Below, one piece after another: positions 53,655-62,783 of a DNA stretch of 64,000 nt (position 1 is its first letter; each line of letters begins with the position of its first letter). A program made the position numbers and the translations under genes. The notes beneath the pieces were generated by a model. It made no database searches and had not been told where the DNA came from. It saw only the letters and a list, made by a program, of their open reading frames with translations. Source of the stretch: Paraburkholderia acidipaludis NBRC 101816 (GTDB taxonomy: Bacteria > Pseudomonadota > Gammaproteobacteria > Burkholderiales > Burkholderiaceae); NCBI RefSeq assembly GCF_000684975.1, contig NZ_BAXZ01000003.1, positions 248,001 to 312,000 of the forward strand. The letters run 5' to 3'.

Positions 53655-54707
53655 ATGATCCGGAGTCTGGAGAGTCTGCAAAAGGGCGGTCCGACGCTCG
53701 CGATCATGATCGGCGCGTCGGTCTGGGGCTTCGTCTGGTATCCGCTGCGCATGCTCGCGGCGCTAGGCGTGACGGGTACGGCCGCGAGCGCGGCGACGAG
53801 CGCCGCCGGTTGCGCCTTCGTCCTGCTCCTGCGCTGGCGCGCGATTGCGACGGTGCGCTGGCACCGGGTGCTGCCGATGCTGGGCCTCGCGGCCGGCGTG
53901 ACGAATCTGGGCTTTGTCTGGGGCTCGATCCACGGCGAAGTGATGCGGGTGCTGTTGCTCTTCTATCTGACCCCAGCATGGACTGCACTGTTCGCCCACT
54001 TCATTCTGGGTGAGCGGTTGACCTGGCCGGGTGCGGCGCTCGCCGCGCTCTCGCTGGCGGGTGCAATGCTGATGCTGTGGTCGCCCGCGCTCGGCGTGCC
54101 GTTGCCGGGCAATGCGGCCGAATGGGCGGGGCTTGCGGGCGGCATGGGATTCGCGATGAGCAACGTGCTCGTGCTCAAGACGAGCCGCGTGCTGCCCGAC
54201 ATGAAGCCCGAAATGCGCACGGCCGTGATCTTCGGCGGCGCAGCCTTGTTCGGAGCGGCGGCGACGCTTTTCGAACCGATGACGGTCGTGCCCGCCGGCG
54301 GCCTGCTGGTTCGCGCGTTGCTGCTGGCGCTGGTGCTGGGTCTCGTACTCGCATCGAACAATATGCTCGTGCAGTACGGCCTCGCCCGCGTGCCCGCCAA
54401 CCGGGCTTCGATCATCATGCTGTTCGAGATCGTCGTGACCGCCCTGAGTTCATGGGCGCTGGCAGGCGAGACACCGGGACCCCGCGAATGGGCGGGCGGC
54501 GGCTGCATCGTGCTGGCTTCGCTCCTGTCGAGCTGGATGCACCGCTCGCGCGACGTCGCCGAGCCGGCACGCGACGGCGCCGCACAATCCGACGCGTCCG
54601 ACGAAGACGAAGACGAAGACGAGGGCGAGGGCGAGGGCGAGGACAAGGACGGCGGCGCCGGCGGCGGCTCGTGCGGCAAGCGGAATGCCGCTCGCGCGAT
54701 GGTATGA
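53655..54707 (+). CDS. EamA/DMT-family transporter with acidic C-terminal tail
   Basis: A 350-residue membrane protein with about ten helices in two EamA halves (IMIGASVWGFVWYPLRML first, SNNMLVQYGLARVPANRAS in the second). Metabolite or drug export is likely; substrate unknown. The start ATG at 53655 is backed by GGAGG eight bases upstream; an earlier ATG (53616) is possible. After the last helix comes a hydrophilic tail of about 55 residues, with an acidic run of alternating Asp/Glu then Glu/Gly encoded by near-perfect hexamer repeats (54600-54650). Confidence 0.85.
   Translation: MIRSLESLQKGGPTLAIMIGASVWGFVWYPLRMLAALGVTGTAASAATSAAGCAFVLLLRWRAIATVRWHRVLPMLGLAAGVTNLGFVWGSIHGEVMRVLLLFYLTPAWTALFAHFILGERLTWPGAALAALSLAGAMLMLWSPALGVPLPGNAAEWAGLAGGMGFAMSNVLVLKTSRVLPDMKPEMRTAVIFGGAALFGAAATLFEPMTVVPAGGLLVRALLLALVLGLVLASNNMLVQYGLARVPANRASIIMLFEIVVTALSSWALAGETPGPREWAGGGCIVLASLLSSWMHRSRDVAEPARDGAAQSDASDEDEDEDEGEGEGEDKDGGAGGGSCGKRNAARAMV
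54600..54650 (+). repeat. Hexanucleotide repeat in the transporter tail
   Basis: Tandem GACGAA (three units), then GACGAG and GGCGAG (three units), all in frame. Copy changes would alter the length of an acidic run without shifting frame. Confidence 0.85.
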
Positions 54708-54874
54708 TTGCCGCTGATTCTCGCCTCACGGCGCACATGGAGAGTGTCGTGTGGCGAGCCGTGGCGGCTGCCTTGTGTGCCCCGCTGCCGTGCCGTACCG
54801 TGCGATGAAGCCGGCGCGCGGCATGCGCCACGGGCGGTCCCGTTCACTCTCCCTATTCCAACAGCGATATCGCC

Positions 54875-57800
54875 GTGCGTCTGACCTCGATTAAACTCGC
54901 TGGCTTCAAATCCTTCGTCGATCCCACGCATTTCCAGGTCCCGGGCCAGCTGGTTGGGGTGGTCGGGCCGAATGGCTGTGGCAAATCCAACATCATCGAT
55001 GCAGTGCGCTGGGTGCTTGGCGAGTCCCGTGCCTCCGAGCTGCGCGGCGAGTCGATGCAGGATGTCATCTTCAACGGCTCGACGGCGCGCAAGCCGGGTA
55101 GCCGCGCGAGCGTCGAACTGGTGTTCGACAACGCGGACGGGCGGGCGGCCGGGCAGTGGGGGCAGTATGCCGAGATCGCGGTCAAGCGCGTGCTGACGCG
55201 CGACGGCACGTCGAGCTACTACATCAACAACCTGCCGGCGCGCCGCCGCGACATCCAGGACATCTTCCTCGGCACGGGCCTCGGGCCGCGCGCCTACGCG
55301 ATCATCGGCCAGGGCATGATTGCGCGCATCATCGAAGCGAAGCCCGAAGAGCTGCGCGTGTTCCTCGAAGAGGCCGCAGGCGTTTCGAAGTACAAGGAGC
55401 GCCGCCGCGAGACCGAGAACCGCCTGCACGACACGCGCGAGAATCTCACGCGCGTGGAGGACATCGTGCGCGAGCTCTCGACGAACCTCGATAAGCTCGA
55501 AGGCCAGGCCGTCGTCGCAACGAAGTTTCGCGAGCTGCAAAGCGAAGGCGAAGAAAAGCAGCGTCTCCTGTGGCTCCTGCGCAAGAACGAGGCGGGGAGC
55601 GAGCAGGAGCGTCAGCAGCGCGCCATCGAGCAGGCCCAGATCGATCTCGAGCGCCACACCGCGCAACTGCGCGAAGTGGAGGCGCAGCTGGAAACGCTGC
55701 GCGTGGCGCACTATTCGGCGAGCGACGCGATGCAGGGCGCCCAGGGCGCGCTCTACGAAGCGAACGCCGAGGTGAGCCGGCTCGAAGCGGAGATCAAATT
55801 CATCGTCGAGTCGCGCAATCGCGTGCAGGCCCAGATCGCCGCGCTCACCGCGCAGCGCGAGCAGTGGCAGTCGCAGGCGCAGAAGGCCCAGGACGACCTC
55901 GAAGACGCCGAAGAGCAACTGGCCATCGCCGAGGAAAAGGCGGCCGTGGCCGAAGAAGAGGCGGCGGCGAAGCAGGAAGCGCTGCCGGCACTGGAGACGC
56001 GCTGGCGCGACGCGCAAGGCCAGCTCAACGAAGAGCGCGCGGGCATTGCCCGCACCGAGCAGGCGCTGAAGCTCGAGGCCGCGCATCAGCGCAACGCCGA
56101 CCAGATGCTTCAGCAGCTCCAGCAGCGCGAGGAACGCCTGAAGGCAGAAAAGGGCGGACTCGACGCGCCGGACGAAGCGCAGCTCGAAGAGCAGCGCATG
56201 CAGCTCGCGGAACAGGAGGAAGTCCTGCGCGACGCGCAGGATCGTCTTGCCGAGGCTCAGGAGGCGCTGCCTCGTCTCGATGGCGAGCGCCGCGCCGCGC
56301 AGGAGCGCGTGCAGGCCGAGAGCGCGCAGATTCACCAGCTCGAAGCGCGCCTTGCAGCGCTCAAGCAGTTGCAGGAAAACGTTCAGACCGAAGGCAAGAT
56401 CCAGCCGTGGCTCGACAAGCATGAACTCGGCGCGCTGCCGCGTTTGTGGAAGAAGCTGCATGTCGAGGCCGGTTGGGAGACCGCGCTCGAAGCGGTGCTG
56501 CGCGAGCGCCTCGCCGCGCTCGAAGTGTCGAACCTCGATTGGGTGAAGGCGTTCGCGAGCGACGCGCCGCCGGCCAAGCTCGCGTTCTACGCGCCGCCGG
56601 CTGCGGGCCAGACGGCACCGGTGCCGGCGGGCTTTACGTCGCTGCTTTCGCTCGTGCGTATCGACGATGCCGGCCTGCGCGCCGTGCTGACCGAATGGCT
56701 CGGCTCGATCTTCATCGCGACGGATCTGGCCGAGGCGCTGGCGCAGCGCGCGCAGTTGCCGTCGGGCGGCGTATTCGTCGTCAAATCCGGCCATATGGTG
56801 ACGCGCGTAGGCGTTCAGCTCTATGCCGCCGACTCCGAACAGGCCGGCATGCTGGCGCGTCAACAGGAGATCGAGAACCTCGCACGCCAGGCGCGTGCGC
56901 AGGCGCTGCTCGCCGACGAAGCGCGCACTGCCGCCATTCGCGCAGAAGCGGCACATACGCAGGCGGCGCAGGTGCTCACAGAAGTGCGTCAGCAGGCCGA
57001 GCGCGCCACGCAGCGCGTGCACGCGCTGCAGATGGAGGTGCTGAAGCTCACGCAGGCGCATGAGCGCTATACGGCGCGCAGCACGCAGATTCGCGAGGAG
57101 CTCGAAGAGATCGCCGCGCAGATCGACGAGCAGCGGGCGCTGCGTGCGGATTCCGAAGCGAATTTCGAGCGCCACGATGTCGAGCTGGCCGAGCTGCAGG
57201 CGCGTTTCGAGGACAACCAGCTGGCGTTCGAGTCGCTCGACGAGGAGCTGGCCGCCGCGCGCAACGAAGCGCGCGACCTCGAACGCGCCGCGGGCGACGC
57301 GCGCTTTGCCGCGCGCAACATGGCCAACCGGATCGAAGAGCTGCGCCGCAATATCCAGGTGGCGCACGACCAGAGCGAGCGCGTGGCCGCGTCGCTCGAA
57401 GACGCGCGCGCGGAACTCGAAACGATCAACGAGCAGACGGCCCACACGGGGCTGCAGGATGCACTGGAAGTACGCGCGCAGAAGGAAATGCTGCTGCGTG
57501 CCGCACGCGCCGAACTGGACGACCTGAGCGCAAAGCTGCGCCAGGCGGACGAGACGCGTCTCACCGCCGAGCGCGCGCTGCAGCCGCTGCGCGACCGCAT
57601 CACGGAACTGCAGCTGAAGGAGCAGGCCGCGCGCATCAACGGCGAGCAGTTCGTCGAACAGCTGCAGGCGGCGGGCGTCGACGAAGCGGAGCTGCAGGCC
57701 AAGCTCACGGCCGACATGAAGGCCCCGTATCTGCAGGGCGAAGTCACGCGCATCAACAACGCGATCGCGGCGCTCGGCCCGGTGAACATGGCCGCGCTCG

Positions 57801-58393
57801 ACGAGCTGGCCGCGGCGAAGGAGCGCAAGACCTTCCTCGACGCGCAGTCCGCCGACCTCACGAGCGCCATCGAAACGCTCGAGGACGCGATCCGCAAGAT
57901 CGACCAGGAAACGCGCACGCTGCTGCAGGGCACGTTCGACGAGGTGAACCGCCACTTCGGCGAGCTTTTCCCGCGCCTGTTCGGCGGCGGCCAGGCAAAG
58001 CTCATCATGACCGGCGACGAGATTCTCGATGCCGGCGTGCAGGTCATGGCACAGCCTCCCGGCAAGAAGAACTCGACGATTCACCTGCTCTCGGGCGGCG
58101 AGAAGGCGCTTACCGCGACGGCGCTCGTGTTCGCGATGTTCCAGTTGAATCCCGCGCCGTTCTGTTTGCTCGACGAGGTGGACGCGCCGCTCGACGACGC
58201 GAATACGGAGCGCTTCGCGAACCTCGTGCGGGCGATGTCGGACAAGACGCAGTTCCTGTTCATTTCGCACAACAAGATTGCGATGGAAATGGCCCAGCAA
58301 CTGATCGGCGTGACGATGCAGGAGCAGGGTGTCTCGCGAATCGTCGCGGTCGACATGGAAACGGCCGCGGGATTCGCACAGAATACGGCTTGA
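54875..58393 (+). CDS. smc: Chromosome segregation protein SMC
   Basis: A 1172-residue condensin subunit that compacts and segregates DNA. N-terminal Walker A GPNGCGKS (31-38), a first long coiled coil (about 165-500), a hinge (about 500-640), a second coiled coil (about 650-990), then signature LLSGGEKALTATAL and Walker B CLLDEVDAPLDDAN. The start is GTG at 54875, giving MRLTSIKLAGFKSF, the family N-terminus; no close Shine-Dalgarno. Partner ScpA/ScpB are not in the window. zipA-ligA follow, a conserved order in betaproteobacteria. Confidence 0.96.
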   Translation: MRLTSIKLAGFKSFVDPTHFQVPGQLVGVVGPNGCGKSNIIDAVRWVLGESRASELRGESMQDVIFNGSTARKPGSRASVELVFDNADGRAAGQWGQYAEIAVKRVLTRDGTSSYYINNLPARRRDIQDIFLGTGLGPRAYAIIGQGMIARIIEAKPEELRVFLEEAAGVSKYKERRRETENRLHDTRENLTRVEDIVRELSTNLDKLEGQAVVATKFRELQSEGEEKQRLLWLLRKNEAGSEQERQQRAIEQAQIDLERHTAQLREVEAQLETLRVAHYSASDAMQGAQGALYEANAEVSRLEAEIKFIVESRNRVQAQIAALTAQREQWQSQAQKAQDDLEDAEEQLAIAEEKAAVAEEEAAAKQEALPALETRWRDAQGQLNEERAGIARTEQALKLEAAHQRNADQMLQQLQQREERLKAEKGGLDAPDEAQLEEQRMQLAEQEEVLRDAQDRLAEAQEALPRLDGERRAAQERVQAESAQIHQLEARLAALKQLQENVQTEGKIQPWLDKHELGALPRLWKKLHVEAGWETALEAVLRERLAALEVSNLDWVKAFASDAPPAKLAFYAPPAAGQTAPVPAGFTSLLSLVRIDDAGLRAVLTEWLGSIFIATDLAEALAQRAQLPSGGVFVVKSGHMVTRVGVQLYAADSEQAGMLARQQEIENLARQARAQALLADEARTAAIRAEAAHTQAAQVLTEVRQQAERATQRVHALQMEVLKLTQAHERYTARSTQIREELEEIAAQIDEQRALRADSEANFERHDVELAELQARFEDNQLAFESLDEELAAARNEARDLERAAGDARFAARNMANRIEELRRNIQVAHDQSERVAASLEDARAELETINEQTAHTGLQDALEVRAQKEMLLRAARAELDDLSAKLRQADETRLTAERALQPLRDRITELQLKEQAARINGEQFVEQLQAAGVDEAELQAKLTADMKAPYLQGEVTRINNAIAALGPVNMAALDELAAAKERKTFLDAQSADLTSAIETLEDAIRKIDQETRTLLQGTFDEVNRHFGELFPRLFGGGQAKLIMTGDEILDAGVQVMAQPPGKKNSTIHLLSGGEKALTATALVFAMFQLNPAPFCLLDEVDAPLDDANTERFANLVRAMSDKTQFLFISHNKIAMEMAQQLIGVTMQEQGVSRIVAVDMETAAGFAQNTA

Positions 58394-58522
58394 ACGAGGG
58401 CGCGCGACGCGCGGCCGGTGGCGCCGGAAAAGAGGGCAGCCGCGGCGCGCGTAACGAACGCAACGCATGCGGCGCACGCTTTGATCGCGCGCCGCTGAAC
58501 AAGAATTGCTGATGGAGCATGC

Positions 58523-59791
58523 ATGGACGAGTTGACTCTCGGGTTGATCGGCGCGGGTGCCGTGGTGGTCGGGGGCGTGGTGGTCTACAACGCGTGGCAG
58601 GGCGCGAGGGTGCGCCGGCGCATGCCGCGCCCGATGCCCGAGGAAACGGCCGATCTGCCGTCGCGTGATGATCTCGAGGAGCCTGGCCCGTTCATTGAAC
58701 CGGCTCGTGCACCATCGCGGCGCGAACCTTCGCTCGCGGGCGGGGCGGCGGAGGAGCGCGTCGAACCGGGTTTCGGCACGGCCGCGCCGCTCGATACGCC
58801 GGCCGACATCCAGGCCGAAACCACGACGCCGAACGGCTTTCCTGAAGATCAGGCGCAATCCGGCGCTGAGGCTGCGGAGCCGGCCGCCGAGGGCGCAGGT
58901 GCCGACCGGACCGACGAGACCGAACGCGTCGAACCGGTGCTGCCCGCCGCGACGACGATCTCGGCGGCGCCGCCCGCGGTGGTCGATCGCCGTATCGACT
59001 GCATCGTGCCTGTTCGGCTTGGCGCGCCGCTGGCCGGCGAGCGTGTGATCCCGTATGCACAGCGCCTGCGCCGCGCGGGCAGCAAGCCCGTGCATATCGA
59101 AGGCAAGCCCGAAAACGGCGACGGCTGGGAACTGCTGCAAAACGGCGTGCGCTACGAAGAACTGCGTGCTGCGGCGCAGCTTGCCAATCGCAATGGTCCG
59201 CTCAACGAGCTGGAGTTTTCGGAGTTCGTGACAGGCGTGCAGCAGTTCGCCGACGCGATCGACGCCTCGCCCGAGTTCCCGGACATGATGGAGACCGTCG
59301 CGATGGCGCGCGAACTCGACGGCTTCGCCGCGCAATGCGACGCGCAGCTCTCGATCAACGTGTTGTCGGACGGTGCACCGTGGTCGGCGAACTACGTGCA
59401 GGCCGTGGCGGCGCAGGACGGCCTGCTGCTTTCGCGCGACGGCACGCGCTTCGTGAAGCTCGACGCCAAACAGAGCCCGGTGTTCATGCTGCAGTTCGGC
59501 GACACCAACTTCCTGCGCGACGACCTCACGTACAAGGGCGGTCAGATGATCACCCTCGTTCTCGACGTGCCGGTGGCTGACGAGGACATCCTGCCGTTCA
59601 GGCTCATGTGCGATTACGCGAAGTCGCTGGCCGAGCGTATTGGCGGGCGCGTGGTGGACGACCAGCGCCGCCCGCTGCCGGAAGCGGTGCTGCAGTCCAT
59701 CGACAAGCAGCTCATGACCCTTTACGCGAAGCTCGAGGAGGCCGGCATTCCGGCAGGCTCCCCGGCCACGCGCCGGCTCTTCAGCCAGTAA
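58523..59791 (+). CDS. zipA: Cell division protein ZipA (C-terminal FtsZ-binding domain)
   Basis: A 422-residue bitopic protein tethering FtsZ to the membrane. N-terminal helix (about 5-25, LTLGLIGAGAVVVGGVVVYN), a long variable, Pro/Ala/Glu-rich linker (about 30-280), then the FtsZ-binding domain (about 285-420, with QSPVFMLQFGDTNFL, MITLVLDVPVAD and LAERIGGRVVDD). The linker and the first part are poorly conserved, as in other ZipA proteins. It lies between smc and ligA, a conserved neighbourhood. Confidence 0.88.
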   Translation: MDELTLGLIGAGAVVVGGVVVYNAWQGARVRRRMPRPMPEETADLPSRDDLEEPGPFIEPARAPSRREPSLAGGAAEERVEPGFGTAAPLDTPADIQAETTTPNGFPEDQAQSGAEAAEPAAEGAGADRTDETERVEPVLPAATTISAAPPAVVDRRIDCIVPVRLGAPLAGERVIPYAQRLRRAGSKPVHIEGKPENGDGWELLQNGVRYEELRAAAQLANRNGPLNELEFSEFVTGVQQFADAIDASPEFPDMMETVAMARELDGFAAQCDAQLSINVLSDGAPWSANYVQAVAAQDGLLLSRDGTRFVKLDAKQSPVFMLQFGDTNFLRDDLTYKGGQMITLVLDVPVADEDILPFRLMCDYAKSLAERIGGRVVDDQRRPLPEAVLQSIDKQLMTLYAKLEEAGIPAGSPATRRLFSQ

Positions 59792-60097
59792 CGCGCGAGC
59801 GTGCCGCGCGGCGCCGCAAGGGTGTTGCGCGCGAAGTGCGGTGACGGAGCCGGCGCTTCGGCCGGTTTCGGTTCGGACTGGAAAATACATGGCGGGAATG
59901 CTTCGTGCGCAATCAGGACGCGTTCACGGTCGCATGCCCGCCAACTCACCGTCAACGCCGCGAGGCCAACGTTGGCCGTTCGGCCAGGATTGCTGGCCAG
60001 GCCGTGCGGCGGCGTACTAAGCTGGCCGTTCGGCCGATGTCACGCGCTGCGCTTCCTGCGATAATCTGACTCCGAATATTCCCGGATCCGCTCCAGC
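59792..60097. other. 306-bp region between zipA and ligA with a repeated palindrome
   Basis: No gene is seen. TGGCCGTTCGGCC, itself a near-palindrome (GGCCG-tt-CGGCC), occurs twice 50 bp apart (59973-59985 and 60023-60035), upstream of ligA. No clear promoter box is recognised. Confidence 0.45.
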
Positions 60098-62149
60098 ATG
60101 GCCCGAACGCCCGCCCGACATCCCGATGAATCGCCTGCGCCGCAACGTGCGGCGTGGTTGCGCGCTCAACTCGAACGCGCGAACCACGCCTACTACGTGC
60201 TCGACCAGCCGGAGCTGCCCGACGCGGAGTACGACCGGTTGTTCAAGGAGCTGCAGCAGCTCGAAGCCGATCATCCGGAACTCGTCAGCCCCGACTCGCC
60301 CACGCAGCGCGTAGGCGGCGAGGTGGCGACCGGGTTCGAGCCGGTCGTGCATGACGTGCCGATGCTGTCGCTGAACAACGGTTTCGAGGACGAAGACATC
60401 GTCGCGTTCGACAAGCGCGTGTCCGAAACGCTCGGCAAGGCGGACGTCGAATACGCATGCGAGCTCAAGTTCGACGGGCTTGCCATTTCCCTGCGCTACG
60501 TCGATGGCGCCTTTGTCCAGGCTTCCACGCGCGGCGACGGTACGACAGGCGAGAACGTCACGGAAAACGTCCGCACGATCCGCTCGCTGCCATTGCGCCT
60601 GAAGGGCCCGCGCGTGCCGAAGGTGCTGGACGTGCGCGGCGAGGTGCTGATGTTCCGCCGCGACTTCGAGCGCATGAACGAGCGGCAGCGCGAAGCGGGG
60701 CAGAAGGAGTTTGCCAACCCGCGCAACGCCGCGGCCGGCAGCCTGCGTCAACTCGACTCCCGAATCACCGCCCAGCGGCCGCTCTCGTTCTTCGCTTACG
60801 GCATCGGCGTGCTGGAAGGCGAGCCGATGCCGGCCACGCATAGCGAACTGCTCGACTGGTATGCCGAACTCGGGCTGCCCGTGAATAGCGAACGTGCCGT
60901 CGTGACCGGGGCACAGGGCCTGCTCGCGTTTTTCCGCGCCGTGGGCGAAAAGCGCGACAGCCTTCCGTACGACATCGACGGGGTGGTCTACAAGGTCAAT
61001 CGGCGCGACGAACAGGACGCGCTCGGCTTCGTCTCGCGTGCGCCGCGCTTTGCGCTCGCCCACAAGTTTCCGGCCCAGGAAGCGCTCACGAAGCTCCTCG
61101 CGATCGAGGTTCAGGTGGGGCGCACCGGCGCCATCACGCCGGTCGCGCGCCTCGAACCCGTGTTCGTCGGTGGAGCCACCGTCACGAACGCCACGCTGCA
61201 CAACGAGGACGAGGTCCGGCGCAAGGACATCCGTATCGGCGACACCGTGATCGTGCGTCGCGCGGGCGACGTGATTCCGGAAGTGGTGGGCGCGCTGATC
61301 GAGCGCCGCCCCGCCGACGCGCGTGAATTCGTGATGCCGACGCAGTGCCCGGTGTGCGGCTCGGGCATCGAGCGCCTGCCCGACGAAGCCATTGCGCGCT
61401 GCACGGGAGGGCTTTTCTGCCCCGCGCAGCGCAAGCAGGCGCTCTGGCATTTCGCCCAGCGCCGCGCGCTCGATATCGATGGTCTCGGCGAAAAGATCAT
61501 CGACCAGCTCGTCGACCAGAACCTCGTGCGCACGCCCGCGGACCTCTTCAATCTCGGCTTCGGCACGCTGGCGGCGCTGGACCGCATGGCGGACAAGTCG
61601 GCGCAGAACCTGCTCGATTCGCTCGAAAAGGCCAAGTCGACCACGTTCGCGCGCTTCATCTATGCGCTGGGTATCCGCCATGTCGGAGAATCCACCGCGA
61701 AGGATCTCGCCAAGCACTTCGGCTCGCTCGATGCGTTGCTGGGCGCGTCGCTGGAGGAGCTGCTCGAGGTGAACGACGTAGGCCCCATCGTGGCCGAATC
61801 CATTCATCAGTTCTTTGCCGAAGAACATAACCGCACGGTGATCGAGCAACTGCGCGCCGCGGGCAAGGTCACATGGCCTGAAGGTCCTCCTGCGCCGAAG
61901 GCGCCGCAGGGCGTGCTGGCCGGCAAGACCGTGGTGCTCACCGGTACGCTGCCCACGCTCACGCGCGACGAGGCGAAGGAGCGGCTCGAGGCGGCCGGTG
62001 CGAAGGTGGCCGGCTCGGTGTCGAAAAAGACCGATTACGTGGTGGCGGGTGCCGAAGCGGGCAGCAAACTCGCGAAGGCCGAGGAACTCGGCGTGCCGGT
62101 ACTCGACGAAGATGGAATGCTCAAGCTCCTGGAGGGCCACACGACATGA
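60098..62149 (+). CDS. ligA: NAD-dependent DNA ligase LigA
   Basis: Seals DNA nicks using NAD. The 683-residue protein has the Ia domain (about 1-70), adenylation domain with active Lys124 in ELKFDGLAISL, OB domain, zinc finger (CPVCGSGIERL, then ARCTGGLFC), a helix-hairpin-helix region (KLAALDRMADKSAQN region to EVNDVGPIVAESI) and a C-terminal BRCT domain (GKTVVLTGTLPTLTRDEAKERLE). It overlaps def by 4 bp (ATGA). It has a long upstream gap from zipA. Confidence 0.96.
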   Translation: MARTPARHPDESPAPQRAAWLRAQLERANHAYYVLDQPELPDAEYDRLFKELQQLEADHPELVSPDSPTQRVGGEVATGFEPVVHDVPMLSLNNGFEDEDIVAFDKRVSETLGKADVEYACELKFDGLAISLRYVDGAFVQASTRGDGTTGENVTENVRTIRSLPLRLKGPRVPKVLDVRGEVLMFRRDFERMNERQREAGQKEFANPRNAAAGSLRQLDSRITAQRPLSFFAYGIGVLEGEPMPATHSELLDWYAELGLPVNSERAVVTGAQGLLAFFRAVGEKRDSLPYDIDGVVYKVNRRDEQDALGFVSRAPRFALAHKFPAQEALTKLLAIEVQVGRTGAITPVARLEPVFVGGATVTNATLHNEDEVRRKDIRIGDTVIVRRAGDVIPEVVGALIERRPADAREFVMPTQCPVCGSGIERLPDEAIARCTGGLFCPAQRKQALWHFAQRRALDIDGLGEKIIDQLVDQNLVRTPADLFNLGFGTLAALDRMADKSAQNLLDSLEKAKSTTFARFIYALGIRHVGESTAKDLAKHFGSLDALLGASLEELLEVNDVGPIVAESIHQFFAEEHNRTVIEQLRAAGKVTWPEGPPAPKAPQGVLAGKTVVLTGTLPTLTRDEAKERLEAAGAKVAGSVSKKTDYVVAGAEAGSKLAKAEELGVPVLDEDGMLKLLEGHTT

Positions 62150-62679
62150 TTCGCGAAATTCTCAGGATGGGCGATCCCCGGCTGCTTGGCATCGCGAGGC
62201 CGGTGGACCATTTCGATACGCCCGAATTGCACGAACTGATCGCCGACATGTTCGACACGATGCACGCGGCGAACGGTGCCGGCCTGGCGGCGCCGCAGAT
62301 TGGCGTGGATCTGCAGGTCGTCATTTTCGGCTTCGAGCACAACGCGCGTTATCCCGAAGCGCCCGAAGTGCCGCAGACGGTGCTCATCAATCCGGTCATC
62401 CATCCGCTCTCGCACGACATGGAAGAGGGCTGGGAAGGCTGTCTTTCGGTGCCGGGCATGCGCGGCGCCGTCAGCCGCTATTCGATGATTCGCTACAACG
62501 GCTTCGATCAGTACGGCACGCCCATCGAACGTGTCGCCGAGGGCTTCCATGCCCGCGTGGTCCAGCACGAATGCGACCATCTGATCGGCAAACTCTATCC
62601 GATGCGGATCACCGATTTTTCGAAGTTCGGCTTTACCGAAGTCCTGTTCCCGGAACTCGATCCACGCAGCGACGAGTGA
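62146..62679 (+). CDS. def: Peptide deformylase
   Basis: Removes the N-formyl group of nascent proteins. The 177-residue metalloprotein has motif 1 GAGLAAPQIG, motif 2 EGCLSVPG, and motif 3 HECDHLIG, with the Cys and two His metal ligands. Its start overlaps the ligA stop (ATGA). Often a second def lies beside fmt in these genomes, so this may be a paralogue of that one. Confidence 0.95.
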   Translation: MIREILRMGDPRLLGIARPVDHFDTPELHELIADMFDTMHAANGAGLAAPQIGVDLQVVIFGFEHNARYPEAPEVPQTVLINPVIHPLSHDMEEGWEGCLSVPGMRGAVSRYSMIRYNGFDQYGTPIERVAEGFHARVVQHECDHLIGKLYPMRITDFSKFGFTEVLFPELDPRSDE

Positions 62680-62699
62680 GGCGACGCGAAACCGGAAAC

Positions 62700-62730
62700 G
62701 AAAAACGGGAGCCAGCAGCTCCCGTTTTTC
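62700..62730. terminator. Intrinsic terminator between def and the pseudouridine synthase gene
   Basis: Arms GAAAAACGGGAGC and GCTCCCGTTTTTC with a 5-nt loop; both strands carry T-runs, so it can stop both convergent transcripts. Confidence 0.88.
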
Positions 62731-62783
62731 GTTGGTGCGACGCGGTGGCGCGAGCGCACCGCCGTGCGTGAGCGGAACTGCGA

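Noticed and set aside
53963..59890. A 1975-codon open frame on the minus strand
   Set aside because: It is the shadow of smc and zipA, whose sense frames have clear motifs; GC-rich codon bias keeps the antisense frame open.
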